A stretch of DNA of 64,000 nt from Micavibrio sp. (GTDB lineage Bacteria; Pseudomonadota; Alphaproteobacteria; Micavibrionales; UBA2020): NCBI GenBank assembly GCA_028283745.1, contig JAPWJZ010000001.1, positions 124,001 through 188,000 of the forward strand, written 5' to 3'. The position numbers were made by a program, and so were the translations under genes. Below are positions 23,431 to 32,913 of the stretch, one piece after another (position 1 is the stretch's first letter; each line of letters starts with the position of its first letter). Under the pieces are notes generated by a model, which was given only the letters and a program-made list of their open reading frames with translations, ran no database searches and was not told the DNA's origin.

Positions 23431-24900
23431 GTGTTGCGCGGCGAAGGGCGGTTCAAGATTTCGGGGGATGATAAAAAGAGCATTTTTACGTCGCTGCGCC
23501 GGATATTTTTTTCGGCGCCCGAAACGCCCGTGCGCAAAAGTGCGGCCACCGCAGGCGCGCCACGCAAGCCTTCAACGCAATTGCAGGTACAGGTCAAAAT
23601 GCAGCAGCTGGGGCGCGAGCTGCTGAATAAGCGGGAGCTTGTGGCCTCCGGCAAGTTACAGCTCATCGGCCTTGGCAAAGTGCAAAAAAAGGCGGGCAAG
23701 GCATGGCCTGGCTTGCGGCAGGTGGTTTATGAAGTGGTGGAAGCCGTTTTAAGCGAACGCCTGCTGCCGGAAGATATCTCCTTCCGTTTTCAGGAAGAAA
23801 CCTACATTGTCATTTTTGCCAAAGACAGCGCCGCAACCGCGTCACGCAAATCGGCGGACATTGCGGAGGAAATACGGCTGCGGCTTTATGCGGCCGAACC
23901 CGTGCAGTTCAAGGATATCACCGTTGGCCATAGCATGGCGGATATTCGCAGCGAAGAACTGATTAACGCCTTCACGCCGCCAGCGGCCACCGTATCTACG
24001 GCAGATTTGTCTGTCGCGCCGCCGCCCGCCATGCCCGCACCTAACGCGCCGCCAACAGCCCCGCCGCGCCCCGCGAAAACCGCAGCGCAAAAACCGGCAG
24101 CGCCTGTGACCCATGTGAACACGCAGCCCGCGGGCCATGATGCGATGGAGGATGACAGTCCGCTGGGGCTGTTCTTCGCGTACAGGCCCATATGGGAGGT
24201 GCCGCGGGATGCGATGACATCGTTCCTGTGCCTGCCGCGCGAGATTGAAAACGAGGTGCCGTCGCTTGAAACCTACCGCAAGCGGTCGGAAAGCCTGCCG
24301 TATTCCGCCACGCTGGATTTTGACCTGCGCGTGCTGGAGAGGGTGCGGCGCGACCTTGTCCGGCTGGGGCGTGACAACAAGCAGACGATGATTGTCTGCC
24401 CGCTGCATTACAACACGCTGTACCGCAGTGACGGTTTCCAGCAATTCATTCACCGCTGCGGCCTGCTGCCGTTAGAGTTGCGCAAATACCTTATTTTGTT
24501 CGTGCTGGACCCGCCGCTGCAGCTGCCGGTGAAGGACGCCTTCTGGTTCATCCCGAAGCTGCGGCGGAATATGTGCCGTGCCGTGTACATTAACGTGCCC
24601 GCACCCTATGACCTCAGCCACCCCGCCTGGGCGCAGAGCGAGATTGACGGCCTTAGCTTCATCGTACGCTATGACATGACCGAGCCGGAAATTATGCCGT
24701 TGCTGGATAGTTTCTGCCTTACCGCCGACCGCATGAAGGTGCGTACGGCAGTGTTGAACATCAAGACTTTAAGCCTCGCCAGCATTGCAATATCGTTCAA
24801 TGCGCATTATCTTTGTGGAGACGTTATTTCCGGCACCGTCCCGTCGCCGGACAATATGTTCCGCTTCAAGTACGAAACGCTGTATTCCATATCGGAATAA
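23431..24900 (+). CDS. Hypothetical protein with possible degenerate EAL domain
   Basis: A 489-residue protein of uncertain identity. Residues 50-180 are a soluble alpha/beta domain; 190-240 form a proline/alanine linker. The C-terminal part begins LGLFFAYRPIWEV and ends near LCGDVISGTVPSPDN, echoing the start (YQPI) and end of cyclic-di-GMP EAL domains, but the EAL motif and metal ligands are not seen. If related, it would be a non-catalytic sensor. The start is given as GTG 23431; it is uncertain. A perfect TATAAT lies at 23412-23417, only 13 bases upstream of it, with no good -35. The next gene, ppc, follows at 31 bases. Confidence 0.6.
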   Translation: MLRGEGRFKISGDDKKSIFTSLRRIFFSAPETPVRKSAATAGAPRKPSTQLQVQVKMQQLGRELLNKRELVASGKLQLIGLGKVQKKAGKAWPGLRQVVYEVVEAVLSERLLPEDISFRFQEETYIVIFAKDSAATASRKSADIAEEIRLRLYAAEPVQFKDITVGHSMADIRSEELINAFTPPAATVSTADLSVAPPPAMPAPNAPPTAPPRPAKTAAQKPAAPVTHVNTQPAGHDAMEDDSPLGLFFAYRPIWEVPRDAMTSFLCLPREIENEVPSLETYRKRSESLPYSATLDFDLRVLERVRRDLVRLGRDNKQTMIVCPLHYNTLYRSDGFQQFIHRCGLLPLELRKYLILFVLDPPLQLPVKDAFWFIPKLRRNMCRAVYINVPAPYDLSHPAWAQSEIDGLSFIVRYDMTEPEIMPLLDSFCLTADRMKVRTAVLNIKTLSLASIAISFNAHYLCGDVISGTVPSPDNMFRFKYETLYSISE

Positions 24901-24931
24901 GCCTTCGCCCTTTCTCCCCAAAGAGGCCTTC

Positions 24932-27520
24932 ATGACCGTCGATACGCTGAAACCGCTGGCGCATAACATTCACCTGCTGGGTGCCGTGCTGGGCGATACC
25001 ATTTGCCGGTTTGAGGGGGAAAAGCTGTTCCTGAGGATCGAAAAAATCCGTCGCCTGTCGCAAAAAGCGCGCCTTGGCAGCAAGCCCGCGCAGCATGAAA
25101 TCGAGCATGTTCTGGAGGGGCTGACGCACGACGAGAAATACAAGGTCGCGAAAGCCTTTACCGAGTTCCTGCGGCTTGCGAATTTAAGCGAGCAGGTGCA
25201 TCGCATCCGCCGCCGCCACGACTATAGCAAGGCAGGGTCGAAGCCGCAGCGCGGGTCGCCGAAGGATACGTTTGCGCGGCTGTTGAAATCCGGCATTTCA
25301 AAAAAAGACATCAAGAAGGCGCTGGCGGATATTCAGATCGAGCTGGTATTAACCGCGCACCCGACCGAGGCGATGATGCCGCAGGCCATTCGCGCCTACC
25401 GCAACCTTGCCGAATGCCTCCTGAAGCTTGATTCAGCCGAATATACCGATACCGACCGCGCGTTGTTCCGGCAGGAAATAGAGTCCGTCATCACGCACCT
25501 CTGGCTTTCCGGCGTGGTGCGGGAACGTAAACCGACGCCGCTGGATGAAGCACGTTACGGGCTTGAGCTGACAGAGCGTATTTTGTGGCGCGCCGTGCCG
25601 CACTTCCACTATCAAATGAACACCGCCTACAAAAGCACCATCGGCGACATGTCCGACCTGTTCCCGAGGCCCATCCGCTTTGCGTCATGGATGGGCGGCG
25701 ACCGCGATGGCCACCCCGGCGTAACATCCGCCACCACCAAGGAAGCGCTGCTCGAAACATCCCATGCCGTCACCGCCCGCTACCTTGAGGCACTGGCGGA
25801 TTTGCGCAATATTTACGTTTTTGACCACGACGCGCGCGGCAAAAAGATGCGCGATGGCTGTCAGGGCAAACTAAGCTTAATGGAGGAAAGCCTGCGCGCC
25901 TTCCGCCGCGACCTGCCGAAGGGCAGGGCGGCATATTCGCGGCTTCAATTTTTGACGCAGTTATACGACCTGCAAAAATTCCTTGCCCGCAACAAGGCGG
26001 AAGCGCTGGGGCGCGACGCGCTGCAGGAATTGATCTGGCGCGTGCGCGTTTTTGGCCTGTGCTTCCTGAAGCTGGATATGCGGCAAAGCTCCGACATGCA
26101 TGATGCCGCCATTGCGGCGCTGCTCGGCAAGGAATACCTTGAAATGCCGGAAGCGCAGCGGTTAAAGGCCCTGACGAAGGCCTTGAAAACGCGCGGCGGG
26201 TTCAAAGCGCCGCAACGCCTGCCGAAAGCGGCGGCGGAGGTGATTAAAACCCTGCGCGTGTACAATGAATTGCCGCATGACTTTTTCGGCCCGTATATTA
26301 TTTCAATGGCGGAGCAGCCGTCGCATGTTTTTGGCGTGCAGTTTTTAATGCAGGCGGCGGGTGTGAAGCCGCAGGTGAATATCTGCCCGCTGTTCGAAAC
26401 GCCCGAAAGCCTTGCTGCCGCGAAAAATGTGATGACGCAGCTATACGCCATGCCGCTGTACCGCCGTCACGCAGGCAGTTGGCAGGAAATTATGGTCGGT
26501 TATTCCGATTCCGCCAAGCGCGGCGGCTATTTGAATTCGGCATGGGAAATTTACCAGCTGCAGACCAACCTTATTCGCCTTGGCAAAAAGAACGGCATCC
26601 GCACGACCTTCTTCCACGGACGCGGCGGCAGCGTCGCGCGTGGGGGCGGACCGGTGGAAACGGCCTTGCTGGCCTTGCCGCGCCCGCATGAATCCCACCG
26701 TATCCGCATTACGGAGCAGGGGGAGCAGATCAATGCCAAGTTCGGCCTGCCGGAAGTGGCGGAGCGGACTATGGAACTGTACCTTTCGGGCTTCCTCGAA
26801 GCTATTTTGTCAAAGGGCGTGAAAGCGCCTGCGGCCTGGGGGCAGGTGATGGACAGGCTGGGCGCCTCTTCCGCAGCCGCCTTCCGCAAGGCGGTTTATG
26901 AAACGCCGGATTTCATGGCGCATTACCAGCAGCTGACGCCGACGAATGAATTGTCGCTCATGAAAATCGGCAGCCGTCCCGGCAAGCGCAAGTCGGATGG
27001 CAACCTTGACAGCCTGCGGGCGATCCCGTGGGTTTTCGGCTGGACGCAGTCGCGTACGCTGCTGCCCGCATGGCTCGGCATTGCCGATGCGATTGACGCG
27101 GAAATAAAAGCCGGCAACCTGAAGACGCTGCAAGGCATGTACAAACGCTGGCCGTTCTTCCAGTCCGCGCTCGACCTCATTGAAATGGTATTGGCGAAGG
27201 CAGACCCGGAAGTGACGCGCTATTATTCCGCCACGCTGGTGGAGCCGCGCCTGCAATATTTGACCGATGAATACCTGAACCGCCTGCAGCAAACGAAGAA
27301 CGCCGTGCTGAAAGTAACGGGCCGCAAGAAAATCCTTGAAGAGATGCCGGTGCTGCAGCGCTCCATCCGCCTGCGTTCGCCTTATGTGGATGTGCTGAAC
27401 ATCCTGCAGGTGCATTTGCTGAAGGAATACCGCGCCCTTAAAAATCCGCCCGCCGCCCTCGCCAAAACGCTGGCGCTGACCATTGGCGGCATTTCGGCCG
27501 GTATGCGCAATACGGGGTAG
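24932..27520 (+). CDS. ppc: Phosphoenolpyruvate carboxylase
   Basis: Carboxylates PEP with bicarbonate to oxaloacetate, refilling the TCA cycle. At 862 residues it is near the usual bacterial size. Catalytic elements are LTAHPTEA with His143, WMGGDRDGHPGVT, GYSDSAKRGGY with Lys near 529, the loop FFHGRGGSVARGGGP near 560, and the C-terminal MRNTG that closes the active site. The start is ATG 24932 with AAGAGG six bases upstream; the frame is open farther left but overlaps the previous gene. GYSDSAKRGG is a variant of the common GYSDSGKDAG. The stop touches the stop of the convergent gene. Confidence 0.96.
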   Translation: MTVDTLKPLAHNIHLLGAVLGDTICRFEGEKLFLRIEKIRRLSQKARLGSKPAQHEIEHVLEGLTHDEKYKVAKAFTEFLRLANLSEQVHRIRRRHDYSKAGSKPQRGSPKDTFARLLKSGISKKDIKKALADIQIELVLTAHPTEAMMPQAIRAYRNLAECLLKLDSAEYTDTDRALFRQEIESVITHLWLSGVVRERKPTPLDEARYGLELTERILWRAVPHFHYQMNTAYKSTIGDMSDLFPRPIRFASWMGGDRDGHPGVTSATTKEALLETSHAVTARYLEALADLRNIYVFDHDARGKKMRDGCQGKLSLMEESLRAFRRDLPKGRAAYSRLQFLTQLYDLQKFLARNKAEALGRDALQELIWRVRVFGLCFLKLDMRQSSDMHDAAIAALLGKEYLEMPEAQRLKALTKALKTRGGFKAPQRLPKAAAEVIKTLRVYNELPHDFFGPYIISMAEQPSHVFGVQFLMQAAGVKPQVNICPLFETPESLAAAKNVMTQLYAMPLYRRHAGSWQEIMVGYSDSAKRGGYLNSAWEIYQLQTNLIRLGKKNGIRTTFFHGRGGSVARGGGPVETALLALPRPHESHRIRITEQGEQINAKFGLPEVAERTMELYLSGFLEAILSKGVKAPAAWGQVMDRLGASSAAAFRKAVYETPDFMAHYQQLTPTNELSLMKIGSRPGKRKSDGNLDSLRAIPWVFGWTQSRTLLPAWLGIADAIDAEIKAGNLKTLQGMYKRWPFFQSALDLIEMVLAKADPEVTRYYSATLVEPRLQYLTDEYLNRLQQTKNAVLKVTGRKKILEEMPVLQRSIRLRSPYVDVLNILQVHLLKEYRALKNPPAALAKTLALTIGGISAGMRNTG

Positions 27521-28843
27521 TTATTTTTCCGGCGCGACGCGCCAGATGATATTGCCCACGTCATCCGCCACCAGCAGGTTGCCGTTTTTGTCGGGCACTA
27601 CGCCGACGGGGCGGCCCTGCGCCTTGCCATCCGCGTTCACAAATCCGGTCAGCACATCGCGCGGTTTGCCATTTGGTATGCCGCCGGTGAAGGGGATGAA
27701 GATAACCTTGTAACCGCTGCGTGGCTTGCGGTTCCATGAACCGTGCTGGCCGACGAAAGCGCCGTTACGAAAATTTTCCGGCAGCGCCGTGCCATCGTAA
27801 TAGGCAAGGCCGAGGGATGCGGTATGGCCACCCAGTGCATAGTCCGGCACGATTGCTTTTGCCACAAGGTCGGGCCGCTGGTCTTTATCGCTGATGCGGC
27901 TGTCAATGTGCTGGCCAAAGTAGCTATAGGGCCAGCCGTAAAAACCGCCGTCCTTTACCGATGTCATGTAATCAGGCACCAAATCATTGCCCAGCTCGTC
28001 ACGCTCGTTCACCGTCGTCCAGAGCGCATGGGTTTGCGGCTGCCAGAACATGCCGTTGGGGTTACGAATACCGGAGGCGAAGACGCGGGCCTTGCCGGTG
28101 GCGGGGTCAATTTTAAGAATACCCGCGCGGCCTTCTTCCTTATCAAGGCCGTTTTCCCCGACGTTGCTGTTGGAGCCGACGGTGACGTAGAGTTTTTTGC
28201 CATCATCCGAGGCAATGACGTTTTTTGTCCAGTGGTGGTTGATGGTGCCGGCGGGCAGGTCCGCGATCTTCACGGGCGGCGCCGTAATGTTCAGCGCGCC
28301 GTCTTCATAGGGGAACTTCAGCAGCGCGTCGGTATCTGCCACGTAAAAATCATGGCCGACCAGCGCCATGCCGAAGGGGGAATTAAGGCCCTTCAAAAAC
28401 ACATTGCGCACGTCCGCAACGCCATCGCCGTCGGTATCGCGCAGCAGGGTGATGCGGTTGGCGCTTTTGGTATTTGCGCCCGCCTTGCCCATGACAAGCC
28501 CTGCAATCCAGCCCTTGATGCCGCCGTTATCATCTGGCTTGGCGGGGGCGTTGCTTTCCGCCACCAGCACATCGCCGTTCGGCAGCACGTACAGCCAGCG
28601 CGGATGGTCAAGCGATGCTGCAAAGGCGTTGACGGCAAGCCCTGCGGCGGGCGTAGGCTTGCCGCCTTCCGGCCAGCCCACGGCGGGCGCAATGTTCATG
28701 GTGGGAAGAATGGAGTGGCTGGGTTGCGGCAAGTCCGGGTTCGGGCCAAAGCCAACATCCTGCGACCACGCGCTGCCAATGCAGATCATAAGCAGGGAAA
28801 CGACGAAACCACAGACGGCAACGGGGAAGGGCAGACGCTGCAT
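27521..28843 (-). CDS. Sorbosone dehydrogenase-like PQQ beta-propeller protein
   Basis: A 440-residue secreted protein of the soluble glucose/L-sorbosone dehydrogenase family. The N-terminus is a signal peptide ending near SAWS-QD. Propeller signatures include [51 protein letters not shown] and [16 protein letters not shown]. Such proteins sit in the periplasm and may oxidise sugars or aldehydes with PQQ; many members have no known substrate. No PQQ biosynthesis genes are in view. The gene converges with ppc, with no bases between the stops. Confidence 0.87.
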   Translation of the reverse strand: MQRLPFPVAVCGFVVSLLMICIGSAWSQDVGFGPNPDLPQPSHSILPTMNIAPAVGWPEGGKPTPAAGLAVNAFAASLDHPRWLYVLPNGDVLVAESNAPAKPDDNGGIKGWIAGLVMGKAGANTKSANRITLLRDTDGDGVADVRNVFLKGLNSPFGMALVGHDFYVADTDALLKFPYEDGALNITAPPVKIADLPAGTINHHWTKNVIASDDGKKLYVTVGSNSNVGENGLDKEEGRAGILKIDPATGKARVFASGIRNPNGMFWQPQTHALWTTVNERDELGNDLVPDYMTSVKDGGFYGWPYSYFGQHIDSRISDKDQRPDLVAKAIVPDYALGGHTASLGLAYYDGTALPENFRNGAFVGQHGSWNRKPRSGYKVIFIPFTGGIPNGKPRDVLTGFVNADGKAQGRPVGVVPDKNGNLLVADDVGNIIWRVAPEK

Positions 28844-28928
28844 GGGCAGGCTCCAGCGGAAAGAGGGCGCGATTCAACTGTGCCCAACGCGCCAGCCGTC
28901 GGGGTGGTTCCATTGCGAAATTAAAAAA

Positions 28929-30815
28929 TTACGTGCCGGTTTCGAGCGAGGCTTGCGCTTGCAGCCAGGTGGCTTCGGCGGTTTCCAGTTTCTTCAAGGT
29001 TTCTTCGTAGGTGCCCTGAATTTTGCGGGAACGCGGCACGTCGTCGTAGAAGCCGGGGGCCGCCATTTGCATTTCCAGCTTTTCCTTGTCGGCGGTGAGA
29101 ACGCGGATGTCTTTTTCCGCCTTCTCGATGTCGCGGCGCAGGCTGGGTGAGGCTTTGGCGGGTTCCGCAGCTGTGGCAGCGGCGGGGGCTTCTTCCTTCT
29201 CGCGGTCGCGCTTTTCTTTCTCGTTCTTGCGTTCCTCGCGGCGGGCCTGAATGATGAATTTGCGGTAGTCATCAAGGTCGCCGTTGAAGTCCTGGCATTT
29301 ACCGTCGTTGACGAGCCACAGGCGGTCTGCCACGCGTTCCACCATCGTCGGGTCGTGGCTGACGATGACGACGGCGCCTTCGTAATTGTTCAGCGCCTGC
29401 ACCAGCGCTTCGCGCGCGTCGATATCAAGGTGGTTGGTCGGCTCATCAAGTAGCAGCAGGTGCGGCGCGTCAAAACCCATGAAGGCGAACAGCAGGCGGG
29501 CTTTTTCACCGCCTGACAGCGCGCCAATGCGGTTATCCGCCAGCGTTTTGGGGAAGCCGAACTGCCCCAGCTTGGCGCGCACGTGCGATTCTTTTGCTTC
29601 GCCCGTCTTCTTCGACATCAACCGCCACATTTCCATGTAGGGGGTCGATTCAACATCCAGCTCTTCCGTCTGGTGCTGCGAGAAGTAACCGATGCGCAGC
29701 TTGCCGGAGCGCACCATTTCGCCGCTCATGGTATCAAGCTTGCCGGCAATCAGCTTCATCATGGTTGATTTGCCGTTGCCATTCGCGCCCAGCAGGGCGA
29801 TGCGGTCGGTGGTGTCGATGTTTTCGTGAATACGGCGCACAATGGGCTTGCCCGGCACATAGCCCACATCCGCATGGCGGATGGCGATTAGCGGCGGTGA
29901 CAGCTTTTCAGGATCGGGGAAGGTGAACTTGATGGCACGGTCGGCGATGACCGCATCCACAACGTCCATCCGCTCGAGCGCCTTGACGCGGCTTTGCGCC
30001 TGCGCGGCTTTCGCGGCCGACGCCTTGAAACGGTCGATAAATTTTTGCAGGTGGGCGCGGTGCGCCTGCTGCTTTTCGAACATCTTTTGCTGCAGGCCCA
30101 GCTTGGCCGCGCGCTCGCGCTCGAAGGTATCGTAGTTGCCGGTGTAAAGGGTCATCTTCTGCTTGTCCACATGCACCACATGGTCTGCGCATTTGTTGAG
30201 CAGTTCGCGGTCGTGCGAGATGATAAGCAGCGTATGCGGATAGGCGGCAAGGTAGGTTTCAAGCCACATGATGGCTTCAAGGTCCAGGTGGTTGGTCGGC
30301 TCGTCGAGCAGCAGGACATCGGGCTGCACGAACAGCGCGGCTGCAAGCGCCACGCGCATGCGCCAGCCGCCGGACAGGGAATTGAACGGGTCGCGCAGCT
30401 GGTGTTCCTTGAAGCCAAGGCCGGTCAGCAGAATGGCGGCGCGGGAGGGGGCGGAATAGGCATCCAGCTCGATCAGGCGGTCATACATATCGCCGAGCTT
30501 GTTGGGGTCTTCTTCCGTCTCGACCGCTTTCATCAGGGCGGCGACTTCTTCATCCGCCTCCACGACGAGGTCGATAATGGGTGTGTCTACGTCGGGAATG
30601 TCCTGGCGCACCATGCCGAAGCGCTGGCGCTCGCTCATGCGGATTTCGCCGCCGTCGGCGTGCAGGTCACCCGAAATAAGCTTGAAAAGAGTGGATTTTC
30701 CGGCGCCGTTCGCGCCCACCACGCCGACTTTCCAGCCGTCCATGATATTGACGCTGCACTCATCAAGAATCGTGCGCCCGCCGATGCGGTATGTGAGGTT
30801 GGTAACGGTCAGCAT
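28929..30815 (-). CDS. ABC-F family ATPase (Uup/YheS-like)
   Basis: A 628-residue cytosolic protein with two ABC ATPase domains and no membrane segments. Domain 1: GANGAGKSTLFKLISG, LSGGWRMRVALAAAL, LLLDEPTNHLDLEA. Domain 2: GANGNGKSTMMKLIAG, LSGGEKARLLFAF, LLLDEPTNHLD. The interdomain linker (FEKQQAHRAHLQKFIDRFKA) is the P-site tRNA interaction motif region. The C-terminal 100 residues are a charged coiled coil. ABC-F proteins act on the ribosome to relieve stalls. ATG 30815 was chosen over an in-frame GTG at 30827. It appears monocistronic. Confidence 0.93.
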   Translation of the reverse strand: MLTVTNLTYRIGGRTILDECSVNIMDGWKVGVVGANGAGKSTLFKLISGDLHADGGEIRMSERQRFGMVRQDIPDVDTPIIDLVVEADEEVAALMKAVETEEDPNKLGDMYDRLIELDAYSAPSRAAILLTGLGFKEHQLRDPFNSLSGGWRMRVALAAALFVQPDVLLLDEPTNHLDLEAIMWLETYLAAYPHTLLIISHDRELLNKCADHVVHVDKQKMTLYTGNYDTFERERAAKLGLQQKMFEKQQAHRAHLQKFIDRFKASAAKAAQAQSRVKALERMDVVDAVIADRAIKFTFPDPEKLSPPLIAIRHADVGYVPGKPIVRRIHENIDTTDRIALLGANGNGKSTMMKLIAGKLDTMSGEMVRSGKLRIGYFSQHQTEELDVESTPYMEMWRLMSKKTGEAKESHVRAKLGQFGFPKTLADNRIGALSGGEKARLLFAFMGFDAPHLLLLDEPTNHLDIDAREALVQALNNYEGAVVIVSHDPTMVERVADRLWLVNDGKCQDFNGDLDDYRKFIIQARREERKNEKEKRDREKEEAPAAATAAEPAKASPSLRRDIEKAEKDIRVLTADKEKLEMQMAAPGFYDDVPRSRKIQGTYEETLKKLETAEATWLQAQASLETGT

Positions 30816-30883
30816 TGCAATAAACACCCTTTTCGGCTGTGCTTATGACATATATAGGGCCGAATGTAAAGAAATTCAGCCCG

Positions 30884-32110
30884 TTAGGCGGGCTGTTTTG
30901 CAAGGTAATCGACCATGCCTTTGGCTGCCGCCACGGCGGTGGCGAAGGTGGCCTGCAGCAGGTAACCGCCTGTGGGGGCTTCCCAATCCAGCATTTCACC
31001 TGCCGCAAAGACGCCGGGTTTCCTGTTCAGCATAAACCGGTCATCTACTTCCGCCCGCACAATGCCGCCGGCGGAGGATATGGCGCGGTCAATGGGGAAG
31101 GGCGCCTGCAGCTTCAGGGGGAAGTGCTTGATAAGGGGGGCCAAAGCCTCCGGCAGCAGCTGGCCGGGGTTTTTATGCGCTTCCCGCAGCAGGCTGGTGG
31201 CAACGGGCGACAGCCCCGCTTCCTTGCGCATGAATTCGGCGAAGGATTTGCCGCGCATGGGGGCAGAAAGGCGGTCGATCAGGTCATCTTCCGGTATACC
31301 GGGGCGCAGGTCTAGCATCAGCGTGGCGCTGCCGTTGGCGGTAATCTCTTCGCGCAGAATACCGGACAGGGCGTAAATGCCGCCGCCTTCAATGCCGCGC
31401 TCGGTAATCATGGCTTCGCCCTGCAGGCTGCGGTCCTTGAACGTGAGGGTAATGGGCTTTAAGGGCTGGCCCGCGAATTTGTTGCGGAATATATCCGACC
31501 AGTTCACCACAAAGCCGCCGTTGGAGGGGCGAAGGGGGGAAAGGGTTATGTTGTGCTGCGCCAGCGTTTCGGCCCAGCTGCCGTCAGACCCAAGCTTCGG
31601 CCACGATGCACCGCCAAGGGCAAGCAGCACGGCATCCGCCGTCACGGCACCGGCATCCGCCGTCGCGGCATCGGCACTTTCAAAAGTAAGCTTTCCGGCG
31701 GCATCCCAGCCGGTCCAGCGCGTGCTGTAGCGGAAGCGTACATCAATGCTTTCCAGCCGCGCCATCCAGGCGCGCAAAAGCGGTGATGCTTTCATGGCGC
31801 GGGGGAAGACGCGGCCGCTGCTGCCGACAAAAGTTTCCTGCCCCAGCCCTTCGCACCAGGCGCGGAGGTCTGCGGGCGTGAAGGCGCGAATGGCAGGTTC
31901 CAGCCAGTCACGCGCGTTGCCGTAGCGGCTAAGGAAATCTTCCAGCGGTTCGCTGTGCGTCAGGTTCAGCCCGCCGCGCCCTGCCATTAAAAACTTGCGG
32001 CCGGGGGAAGGTTTATGGTCGAAGACGGTCACAGCGTGGCCGGCATTCGCCAGCACTTCCGCCGCCATCAGCCCCGCGGGGCCACCGCCGATAATCGCTG
32101 CTTTTTTCAT
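30884..32110 (-). CDS. BaiN/RdsA-type NAD(P)/FAD-dependent flavoprotein (TIGR03862-like)
   Basis: A 408-residue flavoprotein of the HI0933-like family. The N-terminal FAD Rossmann motif is AAIIGGGPAGLMAAEVLANAG, followed by FDHKPSPGRKFLMAGRGGLN, which is diagnostic. The C-terminal FAD loop is GVFAAGEMLDWEAPTGGYLLQ. The reaction is unknown; relatives reduce unsaturated compounds or act on rRNA modification. It is the last gene of a four-gene operon in which each pair overlaps by four bases, so it is probably made with the RNA methyltransferase and glycerate kinase upstream. Confidence 0.9.
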   Translation of the reverse strand: MKKAAIIGGGPAGLMAAEVLANAGHAVTVFDHKPSPGRKFLMAGRGGLNLTHSEPLEDFLSRYGNARDWLEPAIRAFTPADLRAWCEGLGQETFVGSSGRVFPRAMKASPLLRAWMARLESIDVRFRYSTRWTGWDAAGKLTFESADAATADAGAVTADAVLLALGGASWPKLGSDGSWAETLAQHNITLSPLRPSNGGFVVNWSDIFRNKFAGQPLKPITLTFKDRSLQGEAMITERGIEGGGIYALSGILREEITANGSATLMLDLRPGIPEDDLIDRLSAPMRGKSFAEFMRKEAGLSPVATSLLREAHKNPGQLLPEALAPLIKHFPLKLQAPFPIDRAISSAGGIVRAEVDDRFMLNRKPGVFAAGEMLDWEAPTGGYLLQATFATAVAAAKGMVDYLAKQPA

Positions 32111-32913
32111 TTGGGCAATGTTCCGCGTGCAATTTCATAGAGCATGATGCCGGTTGAAACCGCAAGGTTCAGCGATTCCGTGCCGCCTGCCATGGGAATT
32201 TTCACCAGCGTATCGCAGGCCGCCGTTAATGCGGGCGACAGGCCGTTGCTTTCGCTGCCCATCAGCAGCAGCAGCGGCAGCTTTGCGGGCGTATCGCGGT
32301 AATCAATCGAATTCGCATGCAGGTGCGTGCCGATGACTTTGCCGGCGTAGGTTTTGCGCCATGCGGTAAAAGCCTGCTCTGTCGCCGCAACGACGGGCAT
32401 GCGGGCGAAGGAGCCCATTGTGGCGCGAATGGTTTCGGGCGCAAAAAAGTCGCAGGTGCTGCCGATCAACATGACGCCGTTTGCGCCCGCGGCATCGGCG
32501 GTGCGGATGATGGTGCCAAGGTTGCCGGGATCGCGAATGCCTTCAAGTGCAAGCCACAGGCCGTCCTTCACCATGGCAATATCGGGGCGGCGCTGCTTGA
32601 AGGTGGCCAGAATAGGCTGGTTGTTATCCCGCCCCGTGATGCTGGATAAAATATCATCCGTCACTTCCAGCACCATCACCCGCGCAGCGCGGGCGGTGGC
32701 AAGCGCCTTCTTGGCGGCATCATCATGCACGGCGCGGATGGAGTAGGCGATAACATCCGGCTGCCAGTCGTTATCAAGCGCGTCATTAACATGGCGCGCG
32801 CCTTCGACCATGAAAATACCGTCTTCATCGCGGTATTTTTTGGAGGAAAGCGCCCGCAGCTTTTTCACCACCGGGTTTTGCAGGCTTGAAATGGCTTTGT
32901 CATGCGTTGTCAT
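32107..32913 (-). CDS. TrmH/SpoU-family RNA 2'-O-methyltransferase
   Basis: A 268-residue SPOUT methyltransferase. The N-terminus (ISSLQNPVVKKLRALSSKKY, then DGIFMVEGARHVNDAL) is the substrate-binding SpoU_sub domain. The knot domain carries LALEGIRDPGNLGTIIRTAD (motif 1), LLLMGSESNGLSP (motif 2) and KIPMAGGTESLNLAVSTGIM (motif 3), which together bind S-adenosylmethionine. Target is probably a ribose in rRNA, but the site cannot be read from the sequence. It overlaps both neighbours by four bases. Confidence 0.93.
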   Translation of the reverse strand: MTTHDKAISSLQNPVVKKLRALSSKKYRDEDGIFMVEGARHVNDALDNDWQPDVIAYSIRAVHDDAAKKALATARAARVMVLEVTDDILSSITGRDNNQPILATFKQRRPDIAMVKDGLWLALEGIRDPGNLGTIIRTADAAGANGVMLIGSTCDFFAPETIRATMGSFARMPVVAATEQAFTAWRKTYAGKVIGTHLHANSIDYRDTPAKLPLLLLMGSESNGLSPALTAACDTLVKIPMAGGTESLNLAVSTGIMLYEIARGTLPK

